NCBI GenBank assembly: GCA_013398275.1
Contig: VZSE01006228.1
Location: forward strand, 186,001-250,000
Direction: 5' to 3'
DNA: 64,000 nucleotides
DNA from: Promerops cafer
Taxonomy: Eukaryota; Chordata; Aves; Passeriformes; Nectariniidae
Notes under the pieces: model-generated
Told to the model about the DNA's origin: nothing
Seen by the model: only the letters and a program-made list of their open reading frames with translations
The model's database searches: none
Shown here: positions 13,939 through 26,401 of the stretch, in pieces
Position numbering within the stretch: position 1 is the first letter of the stretch
How the letters are laid out: each line of letters opens with the position of its first letter
Translations under genes and position numbers: made by a program

Positions 13939-16900
13939 GATAGTAAAAAAAAAATACATCATATGCTGTATCTGTCTGTTGCCAACAAGTTACATGACTA
14001 TAGAAACATTCCAGTGACAGTTCCTGTACCATTTCTGAGCTGGCTGAAACAGAAGATCGCTGGAATATGCTCAGGAAATCCAAATCTGATGAAATATTTG
14101 CCTATTTCCAAACCAGCGAGGCTTCTAAATGCATCCAAGCTTTTGGATGCTTAACCAAAACAACTTCATTTGCAGTACGCCCGTTTGTGATTGATACTGT
14201 GTGAAATTGTCCTTGTGAAACTCAGAAGTATGAAAACTCATCTTGTTTTATTATAAAGTTTAAACTCAGTTCTTGTACATTGTAAAACTCACGTTCACAT
14301 TATTCTTCTTTAGCTCTAATACCTAGGGGAAATGATACCTCCTGCCATCCATAAGGCTAACTAGTGATGTTCAAAATGAAAGTGATCCAGAAAAATCTGC
14401 TTCAAAATCTAAACAAAAAGTACCTATTTTTTAAGCCTGAGAAATGGCAAGGTAGGTGGGAGGAGCTGAATACAAAAATAAATCTTACACCAAATTCTGA
14501 ATATTGCCATGCTGGTGCCTCTCTTCTTACAGAGAGCTTTAACCTATTTTCACTCACTGACATTTCCAACACCAGCAATGCTTGCAGTATTTTCATGGGT
14601 GATCTTTGTCTTGTTCTCGTCAACTGGAAGTCAGCAAGAACTCAGTAGTGGAGATTAAAATTCAGATGAGTCTTCAGAATAAGGGAGAAGTGATCAAAGA
14701 GTAGAGAAGAGAGAATGAACAGAAGAGACCTAGTTCTCAAAAAAACCAAGGAATGTGAAACTGTAAGGTTTCCTGGAGTCTCACACTGTTGCTGGAGTTG
14801 AAGTTTCTTGTACTCCCACACCTCTTCCAGGAGCATTGTGTGTGCCACTATATCTTGGCACTTCAAGAACTTCCTGTAGGTCTAATAGGTTCCCACAGAC
14901 CAGACAATCTGTCTTAAATTCCTTCTTCACTTCAGTCCTCTGTGTTTCCTTCTTCTCTGGTCCCTACCATGAAAGTCAGTAGATCCCTCACACTTTTACA
15001 GCCCTCAGCATTCTCTGACTGTCAGGGGGTAAATATGTTTTAGGAAGACTTTCGGATGTGAGACAGGAAAGCTGGGATGTGTGAACATGTTAACAGCTGC
15101 TGCAAATCTGTTTTGCTTTGAGACAATACTAAGGCATTGGAAGCTGGTACCAGTACTAACTACATGATGGAGCTCCATGGTTTCCTTGCTTGCCTCTCTG
15201 GGCTCTCATCAGAATCATTTGAGTTCATACCACTGACATTTAGATTATTCTCTGAGATTTTGGAATTGGTTCCACTTACTGAAATATGGAAGTGTTAAGG
15301 AATGGAGCTAGGGCTTAATTGTCTTCAGCTAGTGATTATAGGACTAACGAAGATCTCACAAACAGTGACTGATAAAGACCATGACTCCCACAAAGGCTCT
15401 TAATACAATCCACTACATATTGAGCTTGCAGAATCTATCTTCTACCTCTCATTTTAAAACTAAGAATTTGTGTTTCTATCCATCCTGGTTTTCTCAGGAT
15501 ATTGTCTCTGTGGCTGACAGCTCAGTGCTACCTCTTCAGCAGTGGTTCCAGGCTGGGTCCCATTCCAGCTAGGCAGCCTGAAGGACCCTCCAGGACTTTA
15601 AGAATATTTTGAAGGGACTCACTCACTCTCCCTAAAAGTGTCTGTGTGGCACAGTACTCTCTTCAGGTTCTACTTCTACCAGCACAAAATGGTTGTCCTG
15701 TACTTTGTACACAGATTGTTCTTCTCTTCTAACAAGTGATTGGGCAAGATGTTAATCAAAAATCTGGGCCTCTGGAGCAAAGAGTTGCCTTGGTAGAAGT
15801 CTGTCCTTGGTTTCACTTCAAATGCCCTTAAACTATGCAGAAGGTTTTGGGGGAAAATTATCTTGATTTCACAACCCACAAAGGGTGTGACATCTCTTCT
15901 TCACAGTCACATTGTGAGGCAAATTGAGTAACTCTTACCCAGTACTTTGGGAATGATAGTGGAAAGTTTTCCTATAAATGTTTCCATGATATTTTTCCTT
16001 AATTAAACATTTCACCTCTCATACTAAGAAATTCCCTTAACAATAATCAATAGAAAGAGCCTGAATATAACTTTGGTCGTGGGTAGAGGAATACTGTAAA
16101 AAGAAAGATTTTTCAACCATTTTTTGTCACTTCATAGTCTTTTAGGGCAAGGCAGAGGTGAGTCCTGAATGCCCCAGCAGCTCACAAGCAGGTTTATATG
16201 TGATCTTCTACCTCTGACTGTGACAGCCATGTAATTTTGACTTCTCATATGTAAGAGGATGACACTTTAGTGAGCAAGTGTTTCCCCTTCTCCGTTTGCA
16301 GTTTTCACCATGGGGCAGCTGAGCTACAAATGCAGAGGGATGAACACTAGATGGAGACAGATGCTCCTGCCTTTGGGTGCAGAAGGTTTCCTGTGGCGAG
16401 CTGACATTTCCTATCAAACAAAGAGCTAAGGCTAATGAGGTGCTGACTGTTCTGAAGCAGCAGGAGGATTTAAGCATTAGAGAGGTTTTACTCCCCCCCA
16501 CGTCATCTCAGACCTCAGCAAGCAGCTTTTGAAGGGCTAAATTTGAGCTTTGCTGTCATGTGAATGTCGTATTACTTCATAGCAAAGATGCAGGTTACAC
16601 GACATATTGCATAAATCATGCAGCTTCAAAAGGGTGAATCCAAAGAAAGGGTAACTTCCATTAATCTCTTTCTACTTTGCCTATGCCTGTGATCAAAGGT
16701 CTTTGCTAAAACCAGAATTGTATTTGACTTTTCTGACCTACCTTCACTTTTCCATAATATATCCTGAAGACAGATACTCACTGCAACACTCGAAACAAAC
16801 CATATAAAGGAAGAGGTGAGTGAAAGGTTTGGAGCTGGGATGAGATAAATATCTGGAAGTTTAGGTTTTTTTAGAGTGTATCAAACTATCTTCCTGACTG

Positions 16901-17094
16901 AAGCATTCAGCAATCTTGTGATAAAACCCCGATATATAAACAAGGCATGATAGATGGAGATATGTTAATAATTCTGGATTAGAGATGCCCTTGTACTCAA
17001 GATGAGCATCCATGAACTTTCTGTTTTGAAATTCAAATCTGACTTTGAACACAATAGTTAGTATGTGATCAAATAAACAAACAAATCCCCATAA

Positions 17095-17112
17095 CCCCCC
17101 CCCCAAAAAAAA
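17095..17112. repeat. C10-A8 homopolymer junction
   Basis: Ten C residues are followed directly by eight A residues, inside a wider AAAC/CCCC-rich stretch from about 17070 to 17127. This is low-complexity DNA and a likely site of length variation and sequencing error. Confidence 0.8.
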
Positions 17113-17872
17113 GCAAACAAAACCCCACAGCTTTACTACTAAAAAGTAACAACCAAGCACTTCTAGTCCCAAGGGAACATTGGAAAATTCTGTTCCCAGA
17201 GGCGTCTCAAAGGCTATGCTTGTATGTTTTTAAAACAAAACCCTTATCTCTGATTTTAATCATTGAAAAAAACCTGTGCAAGAGAAATAGAATTGCACAA
17301 GAACTGGCCTGTGGGAGGCAGCAAAGTCTGGGATGGGAGAGCAGGGATGTTGCAGGAGGTGCGCCCCAAGCTGAGTGAATTTGAGTGACTCACCACCACC
17401 TGTCTGCAGTTCTTCACACAGAGGTCACTGGGAAGTACCTAGGATGCTTACATGAGAAAGGGAGATATATGGCTGTGCAAGGATGCCAAGTGTAGAGGTG
17501 TAGTCTGCCAGCTGACATCCTCTCTCTCACCCAACAGGGTCTGTGTGCCCATATCTGAGACAGCTCTGAGCTCTGCTCTGGCCTCGACCAACAGTAGCAG
17601 GAACTTTGCGGGAATCTTTTCATCAAGGTGGACCTTCACTTGCCCAAACAAGGAAAAAAAAAATCAGTTCTGCATGAAGCAAAGTGAATTAAAAAGAGTA
17701 TGAGGATTTTTCCTGAGGAAAGTGAAATGTGATAGACAATGATATACCTCATTATAAAAGATAAGGAAAGGTCATACAACAGAGGGGAAGAATTCACAAA
17801 GTTGAAGCTTTCTTTCCTAAATTATTCATTTTCCCAGTAACATGTTATTTGATTTTTTATCTTCTTTTTTTG

Positions 17873-17888
17873 TTTTTTTTTTTTTTTT
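17873..17888. repeat. Poly-T run (16 T)
   Basis: Sixteen T residues follow a T-rich stretch that begins near 17851. Read on the minus strand this is a poly-A, but no retrocopy body or AATAAA signal is obvious beside it, so it is called only as a homopolymer. Confidence 0.8.
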
Positions 17889-20800
17889 AAGGAGAGAGGC
17901 AATGACATGAGTATGCATTTATGTAAACATACCTGAGCAGAAAGCTTTGGTAGACTATGTCACAAACTAGTGCACATACAATAATCACCAGTTCAAAGGA
18001 AAATGAGACAGTGGGGAACAGCTGAACACACGATTAAATCAGTATGCTTCATGGAAATAAGACCAATGAAGAAAAACAGCCTGGTGAAAAAATGCATTAG
18101 CCAGGTATGTTGGGGTTAAAGTCCATTCTTTGCCTGACCTAAAAGCATTTGGGATGCAAAACTAAACTGAGGTATAATTCAAAGAAAATCAAAGACTGGA
18201 ACAACTCAGTTTTGTCAGAAATAGGGGGATGATTTGTTATCTTTCTACTGCAGAATGAAAAGCAGTATCTGCTATATAATTAGACATGGTACTTTGTGAA
18301 CAACTCTGCCTTACCTCCCCCATTCCTTGTCTTTACAAGCAAAGCAAACATGGGGAAGCTGTCAAGAAAACACATTCTTTGGAGGGAACACTCCAGTCCA
18401 CATAAACAACTTCATCACAGCACTGAATTTCATTCATGCACTGAGTAAAATACTTTAACACTTAGAGTGAGGTAGGTTGCTCTGACAAAGAAGAAAATAA
18501 GGGAGCTTCGATGAATATAGAAGTGAACATAAAGTCAGAGTCTCTGAGGAAAAATCCTTCACCATCGATTAGCGCAGAAAAAAAATAAATGGAGCACTGG
18601 CCTTCTCAAAAACCTGATATGATCACCTCCTTTTGTCTCCTTAGGGAGTGAGAAAGATGGGATTTCTTCTGAGAAAAGGCTCCAAGAGAAAGCAGAAAAC
18701 CATTATTTCTGCCAGTGTTGTAAAACTTCAGATAAGGTGCACTGAGACCTGGGGCCTGCACTTCTGATTTCAGAAAGGTCAGGTTCACTTATGTTCAGTT
18801 ATCTGCTAGGCTAATACTTAACTCCATAGAATACAGTATTTGTTATGACTATAACTTCAAAATAGGGGACTTATTTCTTAAATAAGGCATGCTTTTTTCT
18901 TAAAAATTTATTGATAATTTTTTTTTTATGTAATAATTTCCTTCTTTGGAAAATTGAATAAACCCAGCTGCACTGGCTTTAGCTCAAAGGATTAATTAGT
19001 TCCAATAGAGGCATTTGAAAATTTTCCGAAGTTTGTGTTAGATAAGTATTCAGAAGACTGATGGTTATTCAAAAGTTGTCCAAACTATGTGAACCTGTTT
19101 GGCACAGAAACACTGAAAGATTAAACCTGAGAGCCTTTTACTACATGCTGGAATGACTGCCCTTCTTGTAGTGAGAGCTGCCTGATTGCTGCAAACACAG
19201 ACTTGGAGAATATTTGTTCACATTCCAGCATTCAATTTGTCGGTAATTCTCTCCCTTGACCATATTCGCACAGCAAATTTTTGTTTTTAATGTCACTATT
19301 TAGGAAAAGTCAGTTCTTCACTTATGTCTGTTACTGGAAAAGGGTATTAAGCACAAATAATTAATTTGTTTAGAAACTTTCAGCAGTCCAGTCAGAGACC
19401 AAAATGCAGAGAACAGATCCCACCCCCTGTTGGCAACAACGAATGCCAAACAGGCAAAAGTAGTATTCGTGAAAATCCAAATGGTACAGGCAAGACTACC
19501 AGCACCTGGAATGCAGAAAGGAAGCTTGATACAACAGATTTTTGGTCAAAAAATTTAAATATGTCCAATAACTTTTCTTATGTTTTTGCCATTTTTGGTA
19601 ATTCAGACCCACTTTAGTGTTTCTCAGACTGAGAGCACAAAGCATTACTGATGATGGAAGTTTAAATGGTGACTGTCTTTAAGCCAGAGTTTCCTGAGCT
19701 TTTAGATCACGTTGCAGAACCCCATTCTTTGCCCTTCCACTTTATTTTTGGTTTTCAAAGTAAACTCATCTTTTGAAAATTGATTATCTCTTCCAGTTTT
19801 CCTGTATGCCAGGAAGGGTATTCTCTTCTATCACCATATCAAATCCATAGAAAAACACCAGGGAAAAAGTGTTGAACCATGGCTTCTCAGCTTTAATTGC
19901 ATCAGCATAGAAAGATAGGGACCAGATGTAAAGTTTCTTTACACTTCAAAAGCAAAATAAGCCAATGACTGTGGCGAAAATATTCAAATTTCCATGACTT
20001 AGACTTATATTAGAAATTTGGACCACTTCATGGGCCAGTTGTTGGGGTCTTGAGGAAGCCTCATTTGATATTGCTGCTGTTTGGGAAAGAAGGTGATGTT
20101 AGGGAAATACTAATTCCCAAAAGACCAACCCCTCCACGGGCCAGGCTCATGGTGTTGTCAAGGAGGATATAATGCTTGAGGATCCTGCCACCATGACACT
20201 CTGCTTGTTCAGAGAAGGACTGAGGACACCACTGCCTCCCTGAGTCCCACTGCCTTTTAGGACCAGTCCTGAGGTGATACACACACTCCTCTGCCTGGGA
20301 CAGTGGCTAAAAGTGCAAGTAGGACCGAAAAAAGAAAAATACCGGGGCTGTGTAAGCTACAATCAACCCTTATTCATAAATAAGTTTGGTTTTGCTTACA
20401 ACTTACCCCCTCTTCAAGGTGCAATTAGACCCTGTAGTTATTTGGCAGAGAAGAGGGGGAGCATGGTTTGTAAATCAGAGGACCTGCTTCCTCTCCCAAG
20501 CCGTGCGTCATTGCCTTGGGGGACTGTTACCATAAGCAAGCTCCCGGCGAGTCAGTCCTGCTGTCTCGCCACAAAAGCTTTTTAATACAAACACTGGAGC
20601 TGAATGCTGCTCCTGAGCACGGCAGATGTCTGCAATCAGCTATTGACTGACTACTGTGTTTGTCTCATGGGCTGGCCAGTGCTTCTGGTCGACAATAGAT
20701 ATCTAGGCTATGAAGTAATGCTGCTGAGAAGGACCATATAGACAGGGAGATTGGTACTGTCTCACAGGAGTTACTAATCCTTTTGCAGCACAGTCAGAGA

Positions 20801-23800
20801 CAGCAGACATGAAATCAACAGTACGAGCAAGCTCTGAAATATTTGGTAATGATTAATCTTTCATGAAGGATAAGTATCTTCCTGTAGCTGCTTTGCTTCT
20901 GTGTACTTTTGATATAACCTTCATAGACATGTTGTAGTGTCCCCTAGCACCCTGATAGGCTATTTCCAGCTCTAATGGCTTTAAGCAGAATACCAGGCAC
21001 CTTATCCAGTTTCCACTCAAACTTCCTTTGGAGCCAGGAGGAGTTTGAATGAGAGCAAAGAATCTGAGCATCTTGCTGTACTTGCCCGAGGGCTGTCACC
21101 ACTGACACCTGTGACTGACTGTAATGGCAGACAGCTTAGGTTCAAAACCCTTCTCCCCTTTCAACTCAACTGCTTTTCCTATTAGCCCCTGTTTTCATTA
21201 ACCTGCTGAGCTCTGCATTGCAAAGACTTCCTCCAAACAGTGGGAGAGCAATCACATTTCTCTCTGGGGGCAGGTGCAGTGGTTTTTGCAGCACCCAACT
21301 TATATCAGCAGTCCTCAGGCAGACATCTCTTATGGCTTGTGCACCATCACTCATTAGTACCAAGCCAGATTTCTCTGTATTCTCTGGGTCTGACATGGAT
21401 TTGGTAGCTCCTGAAGGTCTCATCTGGGGTCCAGGCCCCACTGTAATACAGCAAGACACCTGGCCCCAGTCTTTACACTGCAGAGATTTATTTGTGATTA
21501 CTATCCATGTTTCCACTCACTGTATTTTTTTCAGTGACTGACTGAATAGCTTAGTTCCTTTGTTTTGTGTTGGAGTAGATGAAATGGTATAAATCTTTGC
21601 CTGATGGCAACTATCACCACTCCACTAAAGGTAGACTTCTATAACTTTTTTTAGAGAATGAAAGCCTTGTAACTAAGGTATATTTTCATGCAAAGGCTGG
21701 TGTTTCAGCTTACAAAGACTTTAAAGCTCTCTGACTTTTTCCAGTTCCATCTTGTTTCGAAAAGTAAGTTACTCTGTGCAACTGAAGTAATGTCACAGAA
21801 TTCAGCTAACCAGGAGGATGTTTATGAATAGCAAACACTGAAAGCAATGTATTTCAAGGAAATATATTCTGTAACCTATGAATGTGTCTTGTCATTTCAG
21901 TAGTGGGCTTGCTGGTGAAATGGAAGCCTGTCTTAGGCAACTTGTGAGCAGGCAATAGTGTTAGCAACAAATAGATCAGTAATTTGCCTAGCCACTGTAC
22001 AAAATTACTAGAGACACAGGAAATGGACAGTGCTATGCTTTCAGATGGTTGTAATTGTCTAACTCAGTCATTGGACAATTATACTACCACTACACATTTT
22101 TAGACAAATATTATGCAATTATACCACTATACCACTATTAGACTTTAAATAGAAAAGAGTGTGTTCTTCTGGTTCCATTTTACTAGTGAGGCAAGCGTAA
22201 TCCTGAATTTTTTATGCATCCAGCAGACCATGGAAGCAGAGACAGTGCAGACCCTCTTGCTCCAAATACAAGCTGTCCCTTAAATATGCTTACTGATGCA
22301 AATCCACAGGTCACAGTTAACTACAGTATTTGCATTCCACGTCAGTAATCCCACACAGATAGTGAGTGTTGAGAACAAGGTGTAAGGTTATTGATACAAT
22401 TGTACCTATGAAGATCTTGTAGCTCTGCTTTATGACAGTTTGTTTTTCAAAAATTTGACAAAATGTGGAATTTTTCATTGGAAAGTCTAATGCTGACATG
22501 GGGAATCAAATAAAAAGTAGAAGATACTTGCTTGACCCAAGTTTCCCAATTACCACATCCCTCCATTACAATCAACCTCACCTTTCTAAAGTCTACTCCT
22601 TTTTATATTTCATTTGTCATCTTTTGGTTAATGTAGAACTGGACAGCTATCACCACAGTGCTGTAAAGACATTTTGTTTGTTGTATTGAGTATGCAGAAA
22701 CAAGAAGCCCTTTTCTACAAGAAACAACAGAGAAAAGATTAAATTATTGAATTACCTCACAGGTTAAACACTGAAATATATATGCAGCTTCTCCTTCTGG
22801 GTCTTGTGATTTGCATTACATGTTACCTGAAGAGGGTAAAATAGAAGAAGAAAACAATAAAGGTGATCAAATATATGTAGAGTGGAGTAGCAAAATTAGG
22901 GGTAACATTAAGACAGAAGAAAATTGAGAAGAGAGGGAAAGACAGTGCATTTTCTTCTTTTGGGAAAGAAGCTTTTGAGCAGTGAACAAACACTTCTTTA
23001 TCCTTCTTTACCCATCTCCATAAAAATTTTTTCCTTCTTTTGGGACCCATCTGCAAGTTAGGAGGAACATCTGAGTTAGGCTCTCTTTTCACGTCAAGAG
23101 AGGTAACGGTATGCTCTCAGCACGCTGAATCTTTTTTCTGCCTTTTGCCTCATTAGCAACCAAATCTGTCAGAGCACAACACTTAGGAGACCTTTTAATT
23201 TCTTAGCATATCCATTGCCTTTCACGCAGATGTTTTGCATGCTGAAACCATGCCAGAGAGATTTCTGAGAAATCTCCATCTGTTGTATGACATCCTGAAT
23301 GCCATGAAGTAGCTAAATCCCTTATCCAGTCTGACTTGCCAGTGAGATGACTCTGCAGACAAGATGTGAAACTGTGTGGGCTGGATTTCTTCTGCAGGGG
23401 CGTTTCCACTGAATGTAGTTGCTTTTAGATGAACACAGGTCCATGGGATGGCAGAGAGCCTGTTCTTCCTTGAATCCTTGTTTTTTCAGTGTTGATGATC
23501 TGGCTTCACTGGGGGCAGTCTGGTAGCAGATGGCTTTTTGCCCTCAAGTTTTACAGGATGAACAGGAAGAGTTAAAGGGGATGAGGCAGATTTCCCTGAA
23601 CAGAAACCATTGTTTTTCTTCAGAAGAAAACTGTTCCTTGATACTTGCTTGCCCATCATGCTGCTAAAAGAGGATGCTGAGCCAGATCAAGGACTTTGGA
23701 GGCTACTACTAACAATCAGTAATTACATAATCTCCCGACTGAAGACTGTGGAATAAAGCTGCCCTGTATGTTTGAAAGGAGGACCAAGCAGCTGTTAACA

Positions 23801-26363
23801 GGAATCTATCTTGCTCTCTGAAAATCACAGCAGTGACACAATTTAAAACAGCTTTTTGCTTGCCTAAATACAGGTAGACAGGTTTGAAAATGCTGTTCTG
23901 AAAATTGTCGTTATGCCTATTAAAGACTATGTAAAATAAAAAAACATTCAAGATGTGCTGCTATTGTACAGATGATTTCCAGGAAATCCAAGCAAAAAAA
24001 CCAAACCAACAAAAAATCACTTGTATCACACATTTTAATATGTCTTATTCTTTCCTTCTGCAGCTGGGTGGTTGTCTCACACAAATGCCAAGAAATGAAA
24101 CAGTATGTACTGTACCTGTAGACCTATGCATCTATTATATGTGCAGATTTTTTCCAGAAGTAGATCATTTTAGGCAGGAATTGGTTGCCAGCTAAGACAG
24201 GAGAGAAGGAAAAACAAAATAATGTCCCTTAGGGTGGGTGGTACTAGTAAGCAGAACATTATTGGTCTGGGCAGGCAGCAGGATCTGGCTTTGCTGGTGT
24301 CACTGACATCTTCTGTGAACATGGCAGTGCAGAACTATTACAGGAACCACAAATTCAGCATGCACTTATGGTTAGGTAAAGGGATTGAGTAATCCTACAA
24401 TGGTTGTTGTTATATAACTTGTAAAATTGTGCCCAGGGAACAGAGATGTAACTTAATACTACAGCAGCAATTCTTAACACTGTGACTGCCAAGGGTCAGT
24501 TGCTATTCCCATTAAAACCTTCTTTTCGCAGCTAATTTAGAACCCAGACAGTTTAATTCACAGCAGGCTAAAGCTTGGCATAGACATAGTGTCTTTTTCC
24601 ACTTTAAAAGCTTAAATTAATTAGATAACAATAAAAATATGATATAATCCTAGCTGTTGTTATCATTAATTTAGACCAAGGTCATTCAAAACAGTGAAAG
24701 GATCTTGACGGTTTTAGGCTTGTGTTTTCCTGTCTTCACATGGGTTCAGTTTATATCTCATATATCATTAAGTCAGTCACTGTACTGGAAGCCTTTTCCT
24801 TTGCAGTACATCTAGTGCTCTGCTTAGTATACATTTAACTTATATCCCATTAATTTATATTTAATCTGAGATATTTGTTCTGGTTCTCATTACCTAATGG
24901 TGGAAAATTTGAAAGAAGCTTGAAGTTACTTTGCTTCATAAGAACAATTCCTTTTTTTCTTTTTTCTTCAGCATATTTTCTACTCAGGTGATTTGGTTAG
25001 CAGTGTTAACGCTTACCTTGCAGCAAGATTTTCCACTTGCAATTGTCATCCACCTAGAGATTTTTGCTATAGTGTCACTCATTTGTAAAAATTCTAAAAT
25101 ACATGGAAAGGCTTCATTTGAGGATGAATTCAATTTCTGTTTATAATGCATTCTTCTAATAAATTACTTTTTATTTTGTCATTTACATCATTGGCATCTA
25201 GTCAACAGTAAAAACATGATCATGGCAATCTTGTGTAAAGCAGCACGTGAGAGAAGATTTGTTTGATTAAGATCACACAGCTAGATACATTAGACAATTA
25301 CTAAATTCAGGCGGATTACGCCTGGCCTGTGGTCCTGAGCAAAGCTGCATAGTTGCAGGGCAAATCAGCAGGGTGGGGCTCCACAGCTCATCCCCAAGTG
25401 AAGGTTGCAATGTCTTATGGGCACACAACACATATTTCGTGGTAACAGGTCTATCACAGTGTAACACTGTGGGAAATAGAAGCTGAATTTTCAACCTATC
25501 CCTACCCCCATAGCACCATTTCAGAAGATCAGGCGTAGTGAAGTTATAGGCTAAAGGGTGCTTTATGCTACTCTTCTCAAAATAGCCATGAACCTGGACA
25601 AAGAAAAAACAAGACCAAAGACATAGCTCATTCATCTTGTCTTTTTGCTAGCTTATGGAACTGTATGGAAAACACTCATAAAACATGGAAATGCAAAAAT
25701 TCATCAGTCTAACACAAAGAAGTTGGACTTTTTTCCCCTTTCTCAGACAGCCTCATTAGGTTTAGTCATACTTTCTCCAGGATGATTTTGTAAAACAGAG
25801 TTTAGAATTGTACATACAATGTTTCAGCTGAGCTGGGATGGCTAATTTTGTGTTCAGTTTTAGGTCTTGTCCTTGAGAATTATTAAAAACAAAATTAACT
25901 TTGTAAACATGACTACTGAGCCTTGCAGGGGGGAGATTATATGATGCTGGAGGGTTATCCAAAATCAGATTATGGATGATTCACATTTATATGAGTTGAA
26001 TAAATTTATAACCATTATCTTAACCAAAAAACATATAAAGGATTACATTATGTAAATGTACTTCTGTAATAGTGTTGTATTATATCCTTCCATGCCTTTG
26101 CAAAATGTTTTATTGATCAGTTCATTCTTATTGTAATTATTTAACTGATGTGCATGTTTACATCTAATGTTTTCTGAATTTACAAAACAGGCATTCATAG
26201 GATAAGAAACAGACTTTGAGTTCTAGGTGGCAAACAGCATGGGGAGGCAAAATGAAGAAAATTAGTCAAAAGCTGTTGTAATCATTTGGCCCCAGGAGAC
26301 ATCTAATTTGTTTTTTGTTCCTGTTTCAATGTATTCTAATATTGTTGGAATTGACTTCATAGA

Positions 26364-26401
26364 TCAAGTGTCACTAAGAAAGTCAAGTGTCACTAAAAAA
26401 C
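26364..26401. repeat. Two-copy 19-bp tandem repeat
   Basis: The copy at 26364-26382 and the copy at 26383-26401 share the core TCAAGTGTCACTAA and differ only near their 3' ends. This looks like a simple slippage duplication. Confidence 0.8.

Larger units (their letters stand above)
13939..26363. other. Non-coding DNA, no gene seen
   Basis: Nothing here resembles an exon with coding bias, an RNA gene or a classified transposon. The landmarks are homopolymers (10 C then 8 A at 17095-17112; 16 T at 17873-17888), a CpG-retaining patch at about 20500-20695, and a minor AC-rich 8-bp doublet at 22121-22136. The overlapping frames on both strands at 21166-21541 (116 and 107 codons) carry no recognisable motif and are treated as chance. 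Confidence 0.6.

Noticed and set aside
20460..20510. Possible ancient MIR-type SINE
   Set aside because: A few words recall the MIR core, but the match is far too weak to call by eye.
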